From Domibacillus antri (GTDB lineage Bacteria; Bacillota; Bacilli; Bacillales; Domibacillaceae): a stretch of 64,000 nucleotides of DNA. Below are positions 7,536 through 15,163 of this stretch, one piece after another. The position numbers were made by a program, and so were the translations under genes. The first letter of the stretch is position 1. Each line of letters begins with the position of its first letter. The notes under the pieces are model-generated. The model did not search any database. It saw only the letters and a list, made by a program, of their open reading frames with translations, and had not been told where the DNA came from. The stretch is from positions 62,001 to 126,000 of the forward strand of contig NZ_MSDU01000003.1 of NCBI RefSeq assembly GCF_001936625.1. The letters run 5' to 3'.

Positions 7536-8303
7536 TTATAACCCTATGTTTCTTTTCACTGTTTCCCATTCTGTTGAAACGTTAGGGTTTATAGAGTGAA
7601 ATATTTTGCTTGAGAAATGAACTCCCATACTTGCCACAGTAGTTTCATAACGAAAAACTAAATTTAATATAATCGGGATTATTTTATCGTTTTTTTCGCT
7701 TCCATTAGTTAAAAATAATTGCCTGAATTCATTAAAAATTTTTTCAGATGTGTGCCTGAGAATTTCTAATTTAATCCATGATATCAATATTCCAGTAGTG
7801 AATATTGTTTGGGCCACTATTGATACTAAATTCAAGTCTGTCTCTCTAAACAACATTAAAGCCATCCATACAATCAAATATACGATTATCCTTATCCTCT
7901 CTCCTATAACCATTTTTTCAGTAACTCTGAATGTAAACAAGCTATTCTCAAATACATTCATACCTAACCGATATAATGAAGGTGATTGTGGATTATTGTA
8001 ATATAGGTTTGTTTCTTCATCATCAAGTTTTGAGCCAAGGGAATTAGATAATAGATGAACACGTCTTCGGTTCTGTGCCTCCCTTAACAAGAATAAACTT
8101 AACCAATTGCTAAAAATAAAATATAAAACTGTTATAAGAATAAACAACACATTTAGAAGGTTATTGAAGTTTAAATACTCTCCAGAAAAAAATATTGTAA
8201 ATGATAATATTACTGAACACCAAAAAAGTGTATTACTTACCTTGCTTATAGTCGACACCTTGTTAAAATAATTCTCTACTGTATCAACTCGCGCATTAGT
8301 CAT
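7536..8303 (-). CDS. Four-TM putative pore-forming effector (S-4TM type)
   Basis: 255 residues with two hydrophobic pairs: segments about 22-42 and 48-72, then about 135-152 and 160-180, separated by a charged middle region (R-E-A-Q-N-R-R-R-V-H-L-L-S-N) and followed by a soluble tail of 75 residues. This layout, and its place immediately after a CD-NTase gene (12-bp gap), match the SMODS-associated S-4TM effectors proposed to permeabilise the membrane when a cyclic nucleotide signal is made. The family assignment is from architecture and context; the pore function is known for relatives only by inference. Confidence 0.65.
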   Translation of the reverse strand: MTNARVDTVENYFNKVSTISKVSNTLFWCSVILSFTIFFSGEYLNFNNLLNVLFILITVLYFIFSNWLSLFLLREAQNRRRVHLLSNSLGSKLDDEETNLYYNNPQSPSLYRLGMNVFENSLFTFRVTEKMVIGERIRIIVYLIVWMALMLFRETDLNLVSIVAQTIFTTGILISWIKLEILRHTSEKIFNEFRQLFLTNGSEKNDKIIPIILNLVFRYETTVASMGVHFSSKIFHSINPNVSTEWETVKRNIGL

Positions 8304-8315
8304 ATATTAATCTCC

Positions 8316-9104
8316 TTAAAAGTCAGGGAACAGTTTTTGTATTTCGGATTCAGCAGAATATGGCATTCCACTTCTTTCATACTCCTTGGTTGATTCTATA
8401 ATCTTCTTGGCACGCTCCAATTTACTTTTATATGATTGAGGGTCTGAATAAGCAGGAGTTAATTTTTCAAAAGTGTTATAAACATAATCTTTTAAAGTGG
8501 TATTACCCCAATAGCTATTTCCAGCAATCCAATTTTCTAATTCATATGACGATAGATGCCCTCCGTTGATTCTATTCCAATATTTCATTAATCGTACTAA
8601 TGGTTTTATCTTTGAATTATGCTGAGTGTTAGCTGTTGTCAATTTTTGATTAAATGCATTTGGTTCGGTAGAAATCCACTCTTCGTAAAACGATTTTCTT
8701 GAAGGTATATAAATCGTTCCCCACAAATCTTTCTTAGCAGGTACTAACTCGAATCGAATATGATTTAACTCAAGTACTATAGTTGGGTGAGATTGGGAGA
8801 TTTCAGAAGCTCTATAATAATGATTCACAAACTTCCTGATATAATTCATTAATGTCTGTGGTTTATATCCATAAGGGTTTTCAAAAATCAACATGTAATC
8901 AACATCTGAATATTCGTCAGCTTTTCTTGGAAGTATTGTTCCTCTGGTATATGAACCAAATTTAAAGTGGTCTGTCAGTTGACTTCCAAAATAATAATTC
9001 AATCGACTCGACAAAGTTTCAATAGAGGTGCTTATTTTTTCTTTTTCAACTTCTTTTAAATTCAATCGGCTTGCTAAATTATCTAAATGTGATTGCACTG
9101 TCAC
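8316..9104 (-). CDS. CD-NTase (SMODS nucleotidyltransferase), CBASS signal synthase
   Basis: 262 residues. The Pol-beta-type nucleotidyltransferase core is clear: F-G50-S51-Y-T-R-G-T, then D67-V-D69-Y, and a third acidic residue E119 in I-R-F-E-L-V-P-A. The C-terminal half is helical, as in OAS-like folds. Such enzymes make cyclic di- or trinucleotides or linear oligonucleotides on phage infection and activate a partner effector, here most likely the S-4TM protein. The start is a GTG at 9104 behind GGGGGA; a second in-frame GTG two codons later is possible. A TATAAT box (9185-9190 on the minus strand) may be the operon promoter. No Cap2/Cap3 or HORMA/TRIP13 genes are seen, so a minimal (type I-like) arrangement. 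Confidence 0.8.
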   Translation of the reverse strand: MTVQSHLDNLASRLNLKEVEKEKISTSIETLSSRLNYYFGSQLTDHFKFGSYTRGTILPRKADEYSDVDYMLIFENPYGYKPQTLMNYIRKFVNHYYRASEISQSHPTIVLELNHIRFELVPAKKDLWGTIYIPSRKSFYEEWISTEPNAFNQKLTTANTQHNSKIKPLVRLMKYWNRINGGHLSSYELENWIAGNSYWGNTTLKDYVYNTFEKLTPAYSDPQSYKSKLERAKKIIESTKEYERSGMPYSAESEIQKLFPDF

Positions 9105-9297
9105 AAAAAATCCCCCTTTTTAAAAAAATTACAGAAAATCAAAATCAAATTTACCTGTATAAATCAGAATGACTTCCAATTTCTATTATATCATTTAAAA
9201 CATTCTTCTATTTCTCATTATTCATAAACGCCCATCCTCAAAACCATCTTATTGGAAATACATCATTCTGTAACTACTCAAACTGCCTTTACAAAAA

Positions 9298-9339
9298 AAC
9301 GAAGGGTCTACCAGGAGTTTCACCTGATATTACTTCGTT
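9298..9339 (-). repeat. Second copy of the two-tier hairpin
   Basis: Arms AACGAAG/CTTCGTT around GGTCTACCAGGagTTTCACCTGA, the same inner arrangement as at 6203-6249. The minus strand has a T-run after it. It lies upstream of the CBASS-like operon, so the operon is bracketed by two related hairpins. Confidence 0.55.
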
Positions 9340-9344
9340 CTTGA

Positions 9345-9940
9345 ACAAGATTTTCTATTTAAGAGCATGTTTTTATGTTTAAGAACAAAAATTATCTGGT
9401 GTTACAACCTGTTCCATATTCTCCGTTCCGAGGTGACATTTTTCTTTTACTTGCTTCTCATAATATTTTGTTAAAATCCTTATTTTAGTTTCGTATTTCA
9501 TGTTTTTCAGGTAAATTAGTTGTTCCCTGAAATCCAGTACATCCTCTGCTTTTCCCCACGCCTTTTCTCATGCTTTTTCTCGCACTTTCCCCCGTCTTTT
9601 CCCTTTCTCTTTTCTTGCTCACGCCCTTCAAACCGAAGGTTTATCAGGCATTCTCCTGTTCATCTATAAAAATCCCTGTCCCTTCCTCTCCTCCTCGCTC
9701 TTCCTCCCCATCCCTTGCTCCGCTTGCTCTCACGTTCTTTCCCCATAATGTGGAATATAAAAAGTTTGTCTCAAATTTCCTTCTGTTTTCACCCAAACTT
9801 GTACCCCGAATACATGGATGTAGAGAGAATAAACTTTGTCCAAAAGTTACTGACTTCACCCATTCACTCTTTCTTTTTCTTCCGCTTTCTCTCTCGCTTT
9901 TTCCCTTTTGAAGTGACATACTTTACGAGTTTCGTGCTAA
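9345..9940. repeat. Gene-free, pyrimidine-rich region, copy 2
   Basis: No credible gene; the frames here are low-complexity. It contains imperfect 11-13 bp iterations of the type CTTTTTCTCGCAC (9555-9620), AAACCGAAGGTTT with a CAGG/CCTG hairpin (about 9630-9660), and a segment near 9714 shared with the 5990-6200 region. A first outlying copy of the TTCTCCGTTC...GTGACAT motif is at 9419-9440. Confidence 0.5.
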
Positions 9941-9941
9941 T

Positions 9942-10160
9942 TTCTCCGTTCTGAAGCGACACTTTCTTGTGTTTCGTGCCATTTTCTCCGTTCTAACATG
10001 ACATTTTTATTGAATTATTTATATATTGCTTTGTTCACCTGTTCCAAATTCTTCGTTCTAACGTGACATTTTCTTGAGTTTCATGCCATTTTCTCCGTTC
10101 TAACGTGACATCTTTAATGAATTATTTATATATTGCTTTGTCCACCTGTTCCAAATTCTT
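9942..10160. repeat. 107-bp tandem repeat with nested 21-bp motif
   Basis: Two tandem units of 107 bp are visible (for example TGACAT at 9999 and TGACAT at 10106, each followed by the same AATTATTTATATATTGCTTTG). Inside each unit the motif TTCTCCGTTCTAACGTGACAT occurs twice, 42 and 65 bp apart (motif cores near 9946, 9988, 10053, 10095). Further degenerate copies lie at 9905 and 9419. The array resembles iterons or a multi-site operator and sits directly before the 10209 gene. Confidence 0.7.
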
Positions 10161-10208
10161 CATCAAAAACGAGAGGATTCATCATCCAACAATTACACTA
10201 CTGTTCCA

Positions 10209-10775
10209 GTGGTTGAAGCTAAAATTAACGTTCCTGTTCTAAATAATGGGACTTCTTCCTCTGCCTTTAACAGAGAAGAATATATACGACATTTAAGCAA
10301 GAACTTGTTTGAGGTTCTCATGTTAAAAAGGGAAATTCCCGATGACTTTTTACGGAAATATCATCTTAGTTCAAAAGGAATTGGTGATGACCTTTATTTT
10401 CTAACGGAAAGCTATTTTAGACAAAAGGGATTATTTAAGGGGAAACATAGTATGTCCGATTATATTACCCCTAACGCTATGAAAGCCATTGAATCAGGTA
10501 TTGTTTCAAAGAACCTGATTTATGAACATATGGTACCGAAAAATCTATACATAAAACAAATTTCGGAAATTACATTAGCTGGACAATTAACAGAGGAATT
10601 TATCTATGACCTTTTGATTAAATATTACTTTGTTTGCTCTGTTACAAAAGAGGAAGACGAAAAATTGCCATCTATAAAAATGGCTGATGATTGGGATGGG
10701 ATAAATCCGTTTTATCGGTATGAAAAAGCAGGGATTGAATTTTTACCTAATAGGAAGGAAGTTACAAGTGAATAA
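10209..10775 (+). CDS. Hypothetical protein, partner of a nuclease-like gene; start uncertain
   Basis: 188 residues counted from a GTG at 10209, which has no ribosome binding site. The frame stays open upstream to about 10130 without an ATG, running into the tandem repeat, so the N-terminus may be truncated or replaced. The protein is mostly helical and charged, with no recognisable motif. Its stop codon overlaps the start of the Vsr-like nuclease gene by 8 bp (GTGAATAA), indicating translational coupling and a shared role. Confidence 0.45.
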   Translation: MVEAKINVPVLNNGTSSSAFNREEYIRHLSKNLFEVLMLKREIPDDFLRKYHLSSKGIGDDLYFLTESYFRQKGLFKGKHSMSDYITPNAMKAIESGIVSKNLIYEHMVPKNLYIKQISEITLAGQLTEEFIYDLLIKYYFVCSVTKEEDEKLPSIKMADDWDGINPFYRYEKAGIEFLPNRKEVTSE

Positions 10776-11691
10776 CATACGTTCCAAGATTGTACCGAAA
10801 GAAGCTGTGCCGACTTTAGAATTAGACGGATGCGTTACTTATGAAGAAGAGCTACCATATCCTATTGTTCATTATCCTTCGAGATTTGGTTCATTTTTTG
10901 GCTTTCAAGAAAATGAAAACACACCTGTATGTAATTGCAAATGCCAACAAAAAGGATTAGAAATATACCTTTTGAACGAAGAATTTAATCAGTTTGGGGA
11001 TATTCCTAAATCATTGCGTTTCGATTTGGGAGAGGCGTTTATAAATACACTCCAATTCAAAGATAATTTATGCCATGTTTGCAATAAAGTATGCCCAAAA
11101 TACGGATTCGGAAAAACGTCAAACGGAACAAAGTTCCACTCTATCTATGGGCATTATATAAATGGTTTATCCTTTGGATTTGGTATTGGTTCACGAGGGA
11201 GAATTTATGCACCAGAACTTTTACCCCTTGATATAGTTCCATATCTTATTACTCATTTATTTGATGATAAAAGGCTCGATGATCAATCTATAACAGATTT
11301 CCTAAGATATTGCGAAGATGTCATACGAATTCGGATGGGTTACTTTGCTATCGGTAAAAAATGGACAACGGAAGTAAAACTTCTTGAAATCATAAAAAAA
11401 CTATACCCAAATTATATAGTTATTCACCAATACCCTCTTGACCATTTAAAAGCCGATATTTTTATTGAAGAATTGAACCTTGTAATTGAATATCAAGGCG
11501 AACAGCACTTCAAACCAATTGCTTTTATGGGAGGAGAGAAAGCATTTGAAAATACTAAAGCAAGGGATAAAGAAAAAGCAGAATTATGCGATTACTATAA
11601 ACTTGGAATAGTTTATTTTGACTACAAAGATGAATTAAATGAGAAGATGGTTAAGGAGAGAATTTCATTGTATTTAAAAGGGAAAAAGTAA
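10768..11691 (+). CDS. Vsr-like nuclease with Cys clusters
   Basis: 307 residues from the GTG at 10768, chosen because GGAAGGAAG lies 7 bp upstream; a longer frame from 10720 has no such signal. The N-terminal half has C-x-C-x-C (about residues 55-59) and C-x-x-C-x-x-x-C (about 102-109), a likely metal-binding module. The C-terminal 100 residues carry T-T-E202, A-D230-I-F, V-I-E241-Y-Q243-G-E-Q-H247-F, the D..ExQ signature of Vsr-like/very-short-patch-repair-fold endonuclease domains. Coupled to the upstream gene. Likely a DNA-cutting protein of a defence or mobile-element system; specificity unknown. Confidence 0.6.
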   Translation: MNNIRSKIVPKEAVPTLELDGCVTYEEELPYPIVHYPSRFGSFFGFQENENTPVCNCKCQQKGLEIYLLNEEFNQFGDIPKSLRFDLGEAFINTLQFKDNLCHVCNKVCPKYGFGKTSNGTKFHSIYGHYINGLSFGFGIGSRGRIYAPELLPLDIVPYLITHLFDDKRLDDQSITDFLRYCEDVIRIRMGYFAIGKKWTTEVKLLEIIKKLYPNYIVIHQYPLDHLKADIFIEELNLVIEYQGEQHFKPIAFMGGEKAFENTKARDKEKAELCDYYKLGIVYFDYKDELNEKMVKERISLYLKGKK

Positions 11692-11773
11692 TGACTATTT
11701 TCAATATTACGACTATTGAAACCAAAAAGGTAACAGGCTTTTTGGATAGCTGTATCAAATTCCTTTGTATTTT

Positions 11774-11803
11774 AGAGAGTGGACAAGATTTAATCCACTC
11801 TCT
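11774..11803. terminator. Bidirectional terminator between convergent genes
   Basis: Perfect 10-bp arms AGAGAGTGGA/TCCACTCTCT with a 10-nt loop, 83 bp after the nuclease gene and just beyond the stop of the minus-strand frame at 11806. Confidence 0.65.
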
Positions 11804-11805
11804 TC

Positions 11806-11992
11806 TTAGTATTCAAGAAATTGCCTCATCTCTTCGGCTGTTAAATCTTTCGGCTCTATTCCACCTTTTTCATTCTTACAGAAATCCCACAAGGCTCTAA
11901 CTTTTACTCTTACGACCCATAGCAAAAACTCCGTCAGGGAAGGCGTTATCAAACTCCTCAATTTCCTTAATCAATTTTTCATCGGCTTTCAT
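11806..11992 (-). pseudogene. Small gene with a one-base frameshift
   Basis: An ATG at 11992 behind a GGTGGG ribosome binding site opens M-K-A-D-E-K-L-I-K and stops after 31 codons. Removing one A from the AAAA run just before that stop joins it to a second frame (V-R-A-L-W-D-F-C-K-N-E-K-G-G ... M-R-Q-F-L-E-Y) that ends at 11806, giving about 61 residues of coherent sequence. The family is unrecognised. Either a recent pseudogene or a sequencing error. Confidence 0.55.
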
Positions 11993-12059
11993 TTTCTCAC
12001 CCACCTTTTCTACATTATACCAACTTTTGTATATGCAGTAACACCTCATATATTGTATC

Positions 12060-12306
12060 CCTAATCCCTTTCCCCTACTAAGTTCAGATTTATATTAGAT
12101 TTAGTTTTCAAAATACACTGCCCTTCTATGTAGTCGTCAAAAATAATCCTACAATCCCCCGTTCTCTCTTTTTTTCTGCTATTTTTTTCTTCTTTTTCTG
12201 TTTTTTTCTGCATTTTTTCCCTACCTTTTTCCTCTCTTTGTCTCCTGCTTTCTTTCTTGAAAACCTTGGTTTGACAAGTATTATCGGGATTATATCAATC
12301 GTTTAA
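12060..12306. other. Gene-free, T/C-rich region, copy 3
   Basis: No gene is seen. From about 12160 to 12265 the plus strand is a homopyrimidine-like tract with TTTTTTCTG iterations, ending in a degenerate AAACCTTGGTTT palindrome near 12262. It is similar in character to the tracts at 5990 and 9550. Confidence 0.4.
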
Positions 12307-12642
12307 CTTTTTCTGACGTACCAACGGTACGTATTTCAGTGCAACTCCTGCTTTTTTCCATACCTTACTCGTGCCTTTTTCTCTCTTTTCAAGAACAAAA
12401 AACGAGGAAAACTGGAGGAAATACTCCAATTTTCACTCGCTTTAGGGAACGACTTATTTAACCAAGGGAACAAGTTGTTTGCCTTGGGAAACACTTCATT
12501 TTTCGATAACATAGAAGAACAGGTTTTAGATTTTATAGGAAAAGGAGCAACCTTCTATAACTACTACTCAAATCTTTTGAGGTCGGGGAAATTAGCCATA
12601 TTATTTACTTTTACAATAAATCAAACACATCCATGCTTCTAA
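12307..12642 (+). other. Open frame without a start codon, possible gene remnant
   Basis: The frame is open from 12307 to the TAA at 12640-12642. From about 12400 it looks protein-like (L-E-E-I-L-Q-F-S-L-A-L-G-N-D-L-F, then E-E-Q-V-L-D-F-I-G-K-G) but there is no ATG, GTG or TTG with a ribosome binding site at its beginning. An ACGTACC/GGTACGT palindrome lies at about 12316-12332. It overlaps the convergent gene by 32 bp. Probably a 5'-truncated fragment. Confidence 0.35.
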
Positions 12643-13642
12643 TTTTTGAATCAATATATCTATTTTGAGAAGTTATATCCTCATTTGTTTTTTCGTCATT
12701 AACTAATTCTTGACAATGCAAACAACTTTCAATCCCAAACTTTGTTAGCATTTTTATCAAATAAAGATTCATTCCTTTTTTAATCATTTGCATTATTGTG
12801 TACTTTGCTACACATTCTGCACTTGTACTACCTAAAGTATCTTTTAAAATTTTAAATATATACTCATACGCAATTCCAATACTTGTCCCATCTCTCTTAA
12901 CAAATAATGGATAATTTTCATCCTTATTATTAACTATACAATTTCTCAACTCCAAATATCTCTTCATTTGTTTACCAAGACCATTTGGTAAATGAATAGA
13001 AAAGTTGTTTATTGTAACTATATTTAACTCTGAGTCATAATCTTTCAATTTTATGGTATCAATTACTTGGTTTTTTATACCTGTAAGCATGACTAATTTT
13101 GTGACTATGGCAGAAGTGAATACTTGCACAGGATTCTTCCTGGACTTACCTCTATTTTCCAATAGATAATTTAGATTATAAGAATTAAGAATTTCATCAC
13201 ATCTGTTCAAAATCTTAACAAATGCCTGTTCTGTAATTGGGGATTTAAGTTCGGTTGTTTCCAATCCTAACTCAATAATTTTATTATCTACCGAATTCTT
13301 TATTGCTGAAAAACTTATAGCACTGTCAAAGTTATCGTTTCTAATATCCAATTTTTTATTTAAAAATTCAAAATATGATTTTATAACAGAAATATATAAA
13401 TCAATAGTATTCTTAAAAGAAATGCTATACCTTTTAACATAAAATTCTATACTCTTGGTTATTGCAATGTTATCAATTCCTCTTAGCACTTCTTTGTAAT
13501 TATTGTCGTTAACACCATAATCCTCAGTCAAAAACTCAAAAAAAACTTCTATCTTTCTTTTGTAAGTTGTTAATGACCTATTATAAAAATCACTATCCGT
13601 ACGACTGCTTAAAAAAAGTTCTTTTGTACCATTAAAACTCAT
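12611..13642 (-). CDS. Tyrosine-recombinase-like protein lacking catalytic residues
   Basis: 343 residues. The N-terminal 110 residues resemble a SAM-like core-binding domain; about 130-310 follow the phage-integrase fold (L-V-M-L-T-G-I-K190, then L-P-N-G-L-G-K-Q-M-K-R-Y-L). The box-I Arg is Lys (K190), the H-x-x-R position reads C-V-A-K (277-280), L-G-H reads T-K-F-G, and no nucleophilic Tyr is apparent. It is probably a non-catalytic DNA-binding relative, or an inactive recombinase. The start is well supported by AGGGGGTT before the ATG at 13642. Confidence 0.55.
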   Translation of the reverse strand: MSFNGTKELFLSSRTDSDFYNRSLTTYKRKIEVFFEFLTEDYGVNDNNYKEVLRGIDNIAITKSIEFYVKRYSISFKNTIDLYISVIKSYFEFLNKKLDIRNDNFDSAISFSAIKNSVDNKIIELGLETTELKSPITEQAFVKILNRCDEILNSYNLNYLLENRGKSRKNPVQVFTSAIVTKLVMLTGIKNQVIDTIKLKDYDSELNIVTINNFSIHLPNGLGKQMKRYLELRNCIVNNKDENYPLFVKRDGTSIGIAYEYIFKILKDTLGSTSAECVAKYTIMQMIKKGMNLYLIKMLTKFGIESCLHCQELVNDEKTNEDITSQNRYIDSKIRSMDVFDLL

Positions 13643-13727
13643 AATCCAACCCCCTAAACCTTATCTATATATTATTCTTGAATAAAAACATTCTTTTACA
13701 CCTTTTTAAATTCACTTGTCTAAAAAA

Positions 13728-13760
13728 GACCACCTTATACAGTAAGTGGGCTTCTTGGTC
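13728..13760 (-). terminator. Weak hairpin with T-run
   Basis: GACCA/TGGTC ends with further internal pairing (CCACTT with AAGGTGG), followed on the minus strand by TTTTTT. No intact gene lies upstream on that strand; it may be left from a deleted gene. 13761-13980 holds nothing recognisable. Confidence 0.35.
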
Positions 13761-13981
13761 AATCGCTTGAATACTTTGTCTTGTATCTTCTATTATACAT
13801 TTTTTATCTGGTTACAAACATTTTTGTCGGAAAACTCTTTCAATTTATTCACACCTCCATTTCCCCTTACAAATCTTTTATTTCCATAAACAATTCAAGC
13901 TATTTTTATCAGAAACTTCTTTAGAAAAATATAAAATTACAACGGATTGACTGGAATATAAATACCCAGGAGAGGATTCCT

Positions 13982-14180
13982 AAGTTTGATATTACGAATA
14001 AAAATCTATGTTGATTTTTGAGGATGGGAAACTGCCGGATGTATTCCTCATACCAGCACAAGCATGGGAAGCATCTAATAAGGTTTTTGTTGACAGAAAT
14101 TATTATAAACCAGGACAAAAAAGTGCTCCCGAATACGGAATCAATATCTCCAAAAAGAACTACTCCATACTTGAAATTTC
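13982..14180 (+). pseudogene. Remnant of a second DUF4365-like gene
   Basis: About 200 bp closely match 5364-5575 of the intact DUF4365-like gene (for example AAGTTTGATATTACGAATAA, ATACCAGCACAAGCATGGGA, and CAAAAAGAACTACTCCATAC). Only the C-terminal half is present. A deletion after AAAAATCTATGTTG and frame changes destroy the reading frame. It stops abruptly at about 14180, followed by the repeated terminator sequence. Confidence 0.75.
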
Positions 14181-14200
14181 AACCTAAAACATTCCTTTCC

Positions 14201-14243
14201 CTCAGTCGGGTGACTAAGCGTTGGTTAGAAATTTTTTAGTTAT
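14201..14243. repeat. Second copy of the 3218 terminator-proximal sequence
   Basis: CTCAGTCGGGTGACTAAGCG plus the following TTGGTTAGAAATTTTTT is shared with 3218-3257; similarity continues weakly for about 40 bp more. The 5' arm of the hairpin is missing here, so it cannot form the full stem. Confidence 0.75.
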
Positions 14244-14358
14244 ATGATGGTGGCGGAAATTGTTCATAATAAATCACCTTTTCCAGAATATTTGAGTAAC
14301 TTTATATTTTTTATCATACTATCATTCCACTGAGAAATCCATTTCTAAATTAACGATT

Positions 14359-14570
14359 TCAATTCTCATCTTTGCAAGGGGTAATTAGAATCTGCAATCC
14401 TTTGTCACCACCATAATCCCACAGTTTCAACAATGGATAACTCCCCTCTGGCAATATAAAAACACGTTCTTCCAAATGATGAATTGGGTTATCACTTCCA
14501 GAACAGCCATGAGTGTAACAGGATGTGGATAAACAATCCGTCCTGTGTCGTTGAAGAAAACGAATTTCAT
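14359..14570 (-). pseudogene. Frameshifted copy of the 71-residue small gene
   Basis: From the ATG at 14570 the first 17 codons read M-K-F-V-F-F-N-D-T-G-R-I-V-Y-P-H-P, as in the 3376-3591 gene. The frame then shifts, and the remaining similarity (C-x-T-H-G-C, H-L-E-E-R-V-F-I-L-P-E-G-S-Y-P, G-L-Q-I-L-I-T-P-C) continues in another frame to 14359. A few bases are missing near 14520. Together with the remnant at 13982 this is a duplicated, decayed module. Confidence 0.75.
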
Positions 14571-14735
14571 AGGATGACAATCCTCCTCATTCGTGTGCAG
14601 TATTTTGTAATTTACTATTCTATTTTAACATATCTCAATCAGGTTCCAGGGGTCAGACATGGTACGACACTTTTTGTGTTTTCCTAAATTTCATTTCCAT
14701 TTATGATAAGTTCACAAAACACAAAGGAGGAAAAA

Positions 14736-15005
14736 ATGAATCAATTGCAAACCAATAATGAACAATCATATTTTACAGAAAATCAATTTAAAGCGTGGAT
14801 TGCTGAAGCCTTTAAGAACGTAGAAACACATCAGCCAACAAAAAAAGAATGGATGAGCATTAAAGAAGCCTGCGTTTACATCGGGGTAGCATATAACACT
14901 TTTGCCAAATATCGTGAAATGGGACTAAGAGTCTGTGAAATAGATGGAGTAAAACGGGTATCAAAATCTGAAATTGACAGTTTTTTGAATAGATTTAGCT
15001 ACTAA
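14736..15005 (+). CDS. Excisionase-like (Xis/MerR-type) DNA-binding protein
   Basis: 89 residues from ATG 14736, chosen for the perfect AAAGGAGG seven bases upstream; a longer frame from 14703 lacks one. The C-terminal 55 residues show the small winged-helix excisionase pattern: W-M-S-I-K-E-A-C-V-Y-I-G-V-A-Y-N-T-F-A-K-Y, then V-K-R-V-S-K-S-E-I-D-S-F-L. It lies 158 bp upstream of the integrase gene on the same strand, the usual place for a recombination directionality factor that promotes excision of an integrated element. Confidence 0.7.
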   Translation: MNQLQTNNEQSYFTENQFKAWIAEAFKNVETHQPTKKEWMSIKEACVYIGVAYNTFAKYREMGLRVCEIDGVKRVSKSEIDSFLNRFSY

Positions 15006-15163
15006 AAACTATAAAATGGAACACGATGTAGAGAAAAAGTGGCGATACGCTTGAGTATGGCCACTTTTATCGTTTATGATAGAGCATATTGCCACAGCTC
15101 AAACTGAATGCAATATATTCCTCTACGAACGTGTCTCCGTAAGATACAGGAGGAGTATTGATA

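Noticed and set aside
9570-9954. Frames of 79-113 codons on both strands
   Set aside because: Open only because of the pyrimidine bias; the minus frame is Arg/Glu/Gly/Lys low-complexity.
11691-11900. 69-codon plus-strand frame after the nuclease gene
   Set aside because: It crosses the bidirectional terminator and is antisense to the frameshifted small gene.
14640-14690. Motif GGGGTCAGACATGG near an excisionase gene
   Set aside because: It reminded me of half of a palindromic repeat linked to REP-type transposases, but the other half is absent and I cannot verify the family.
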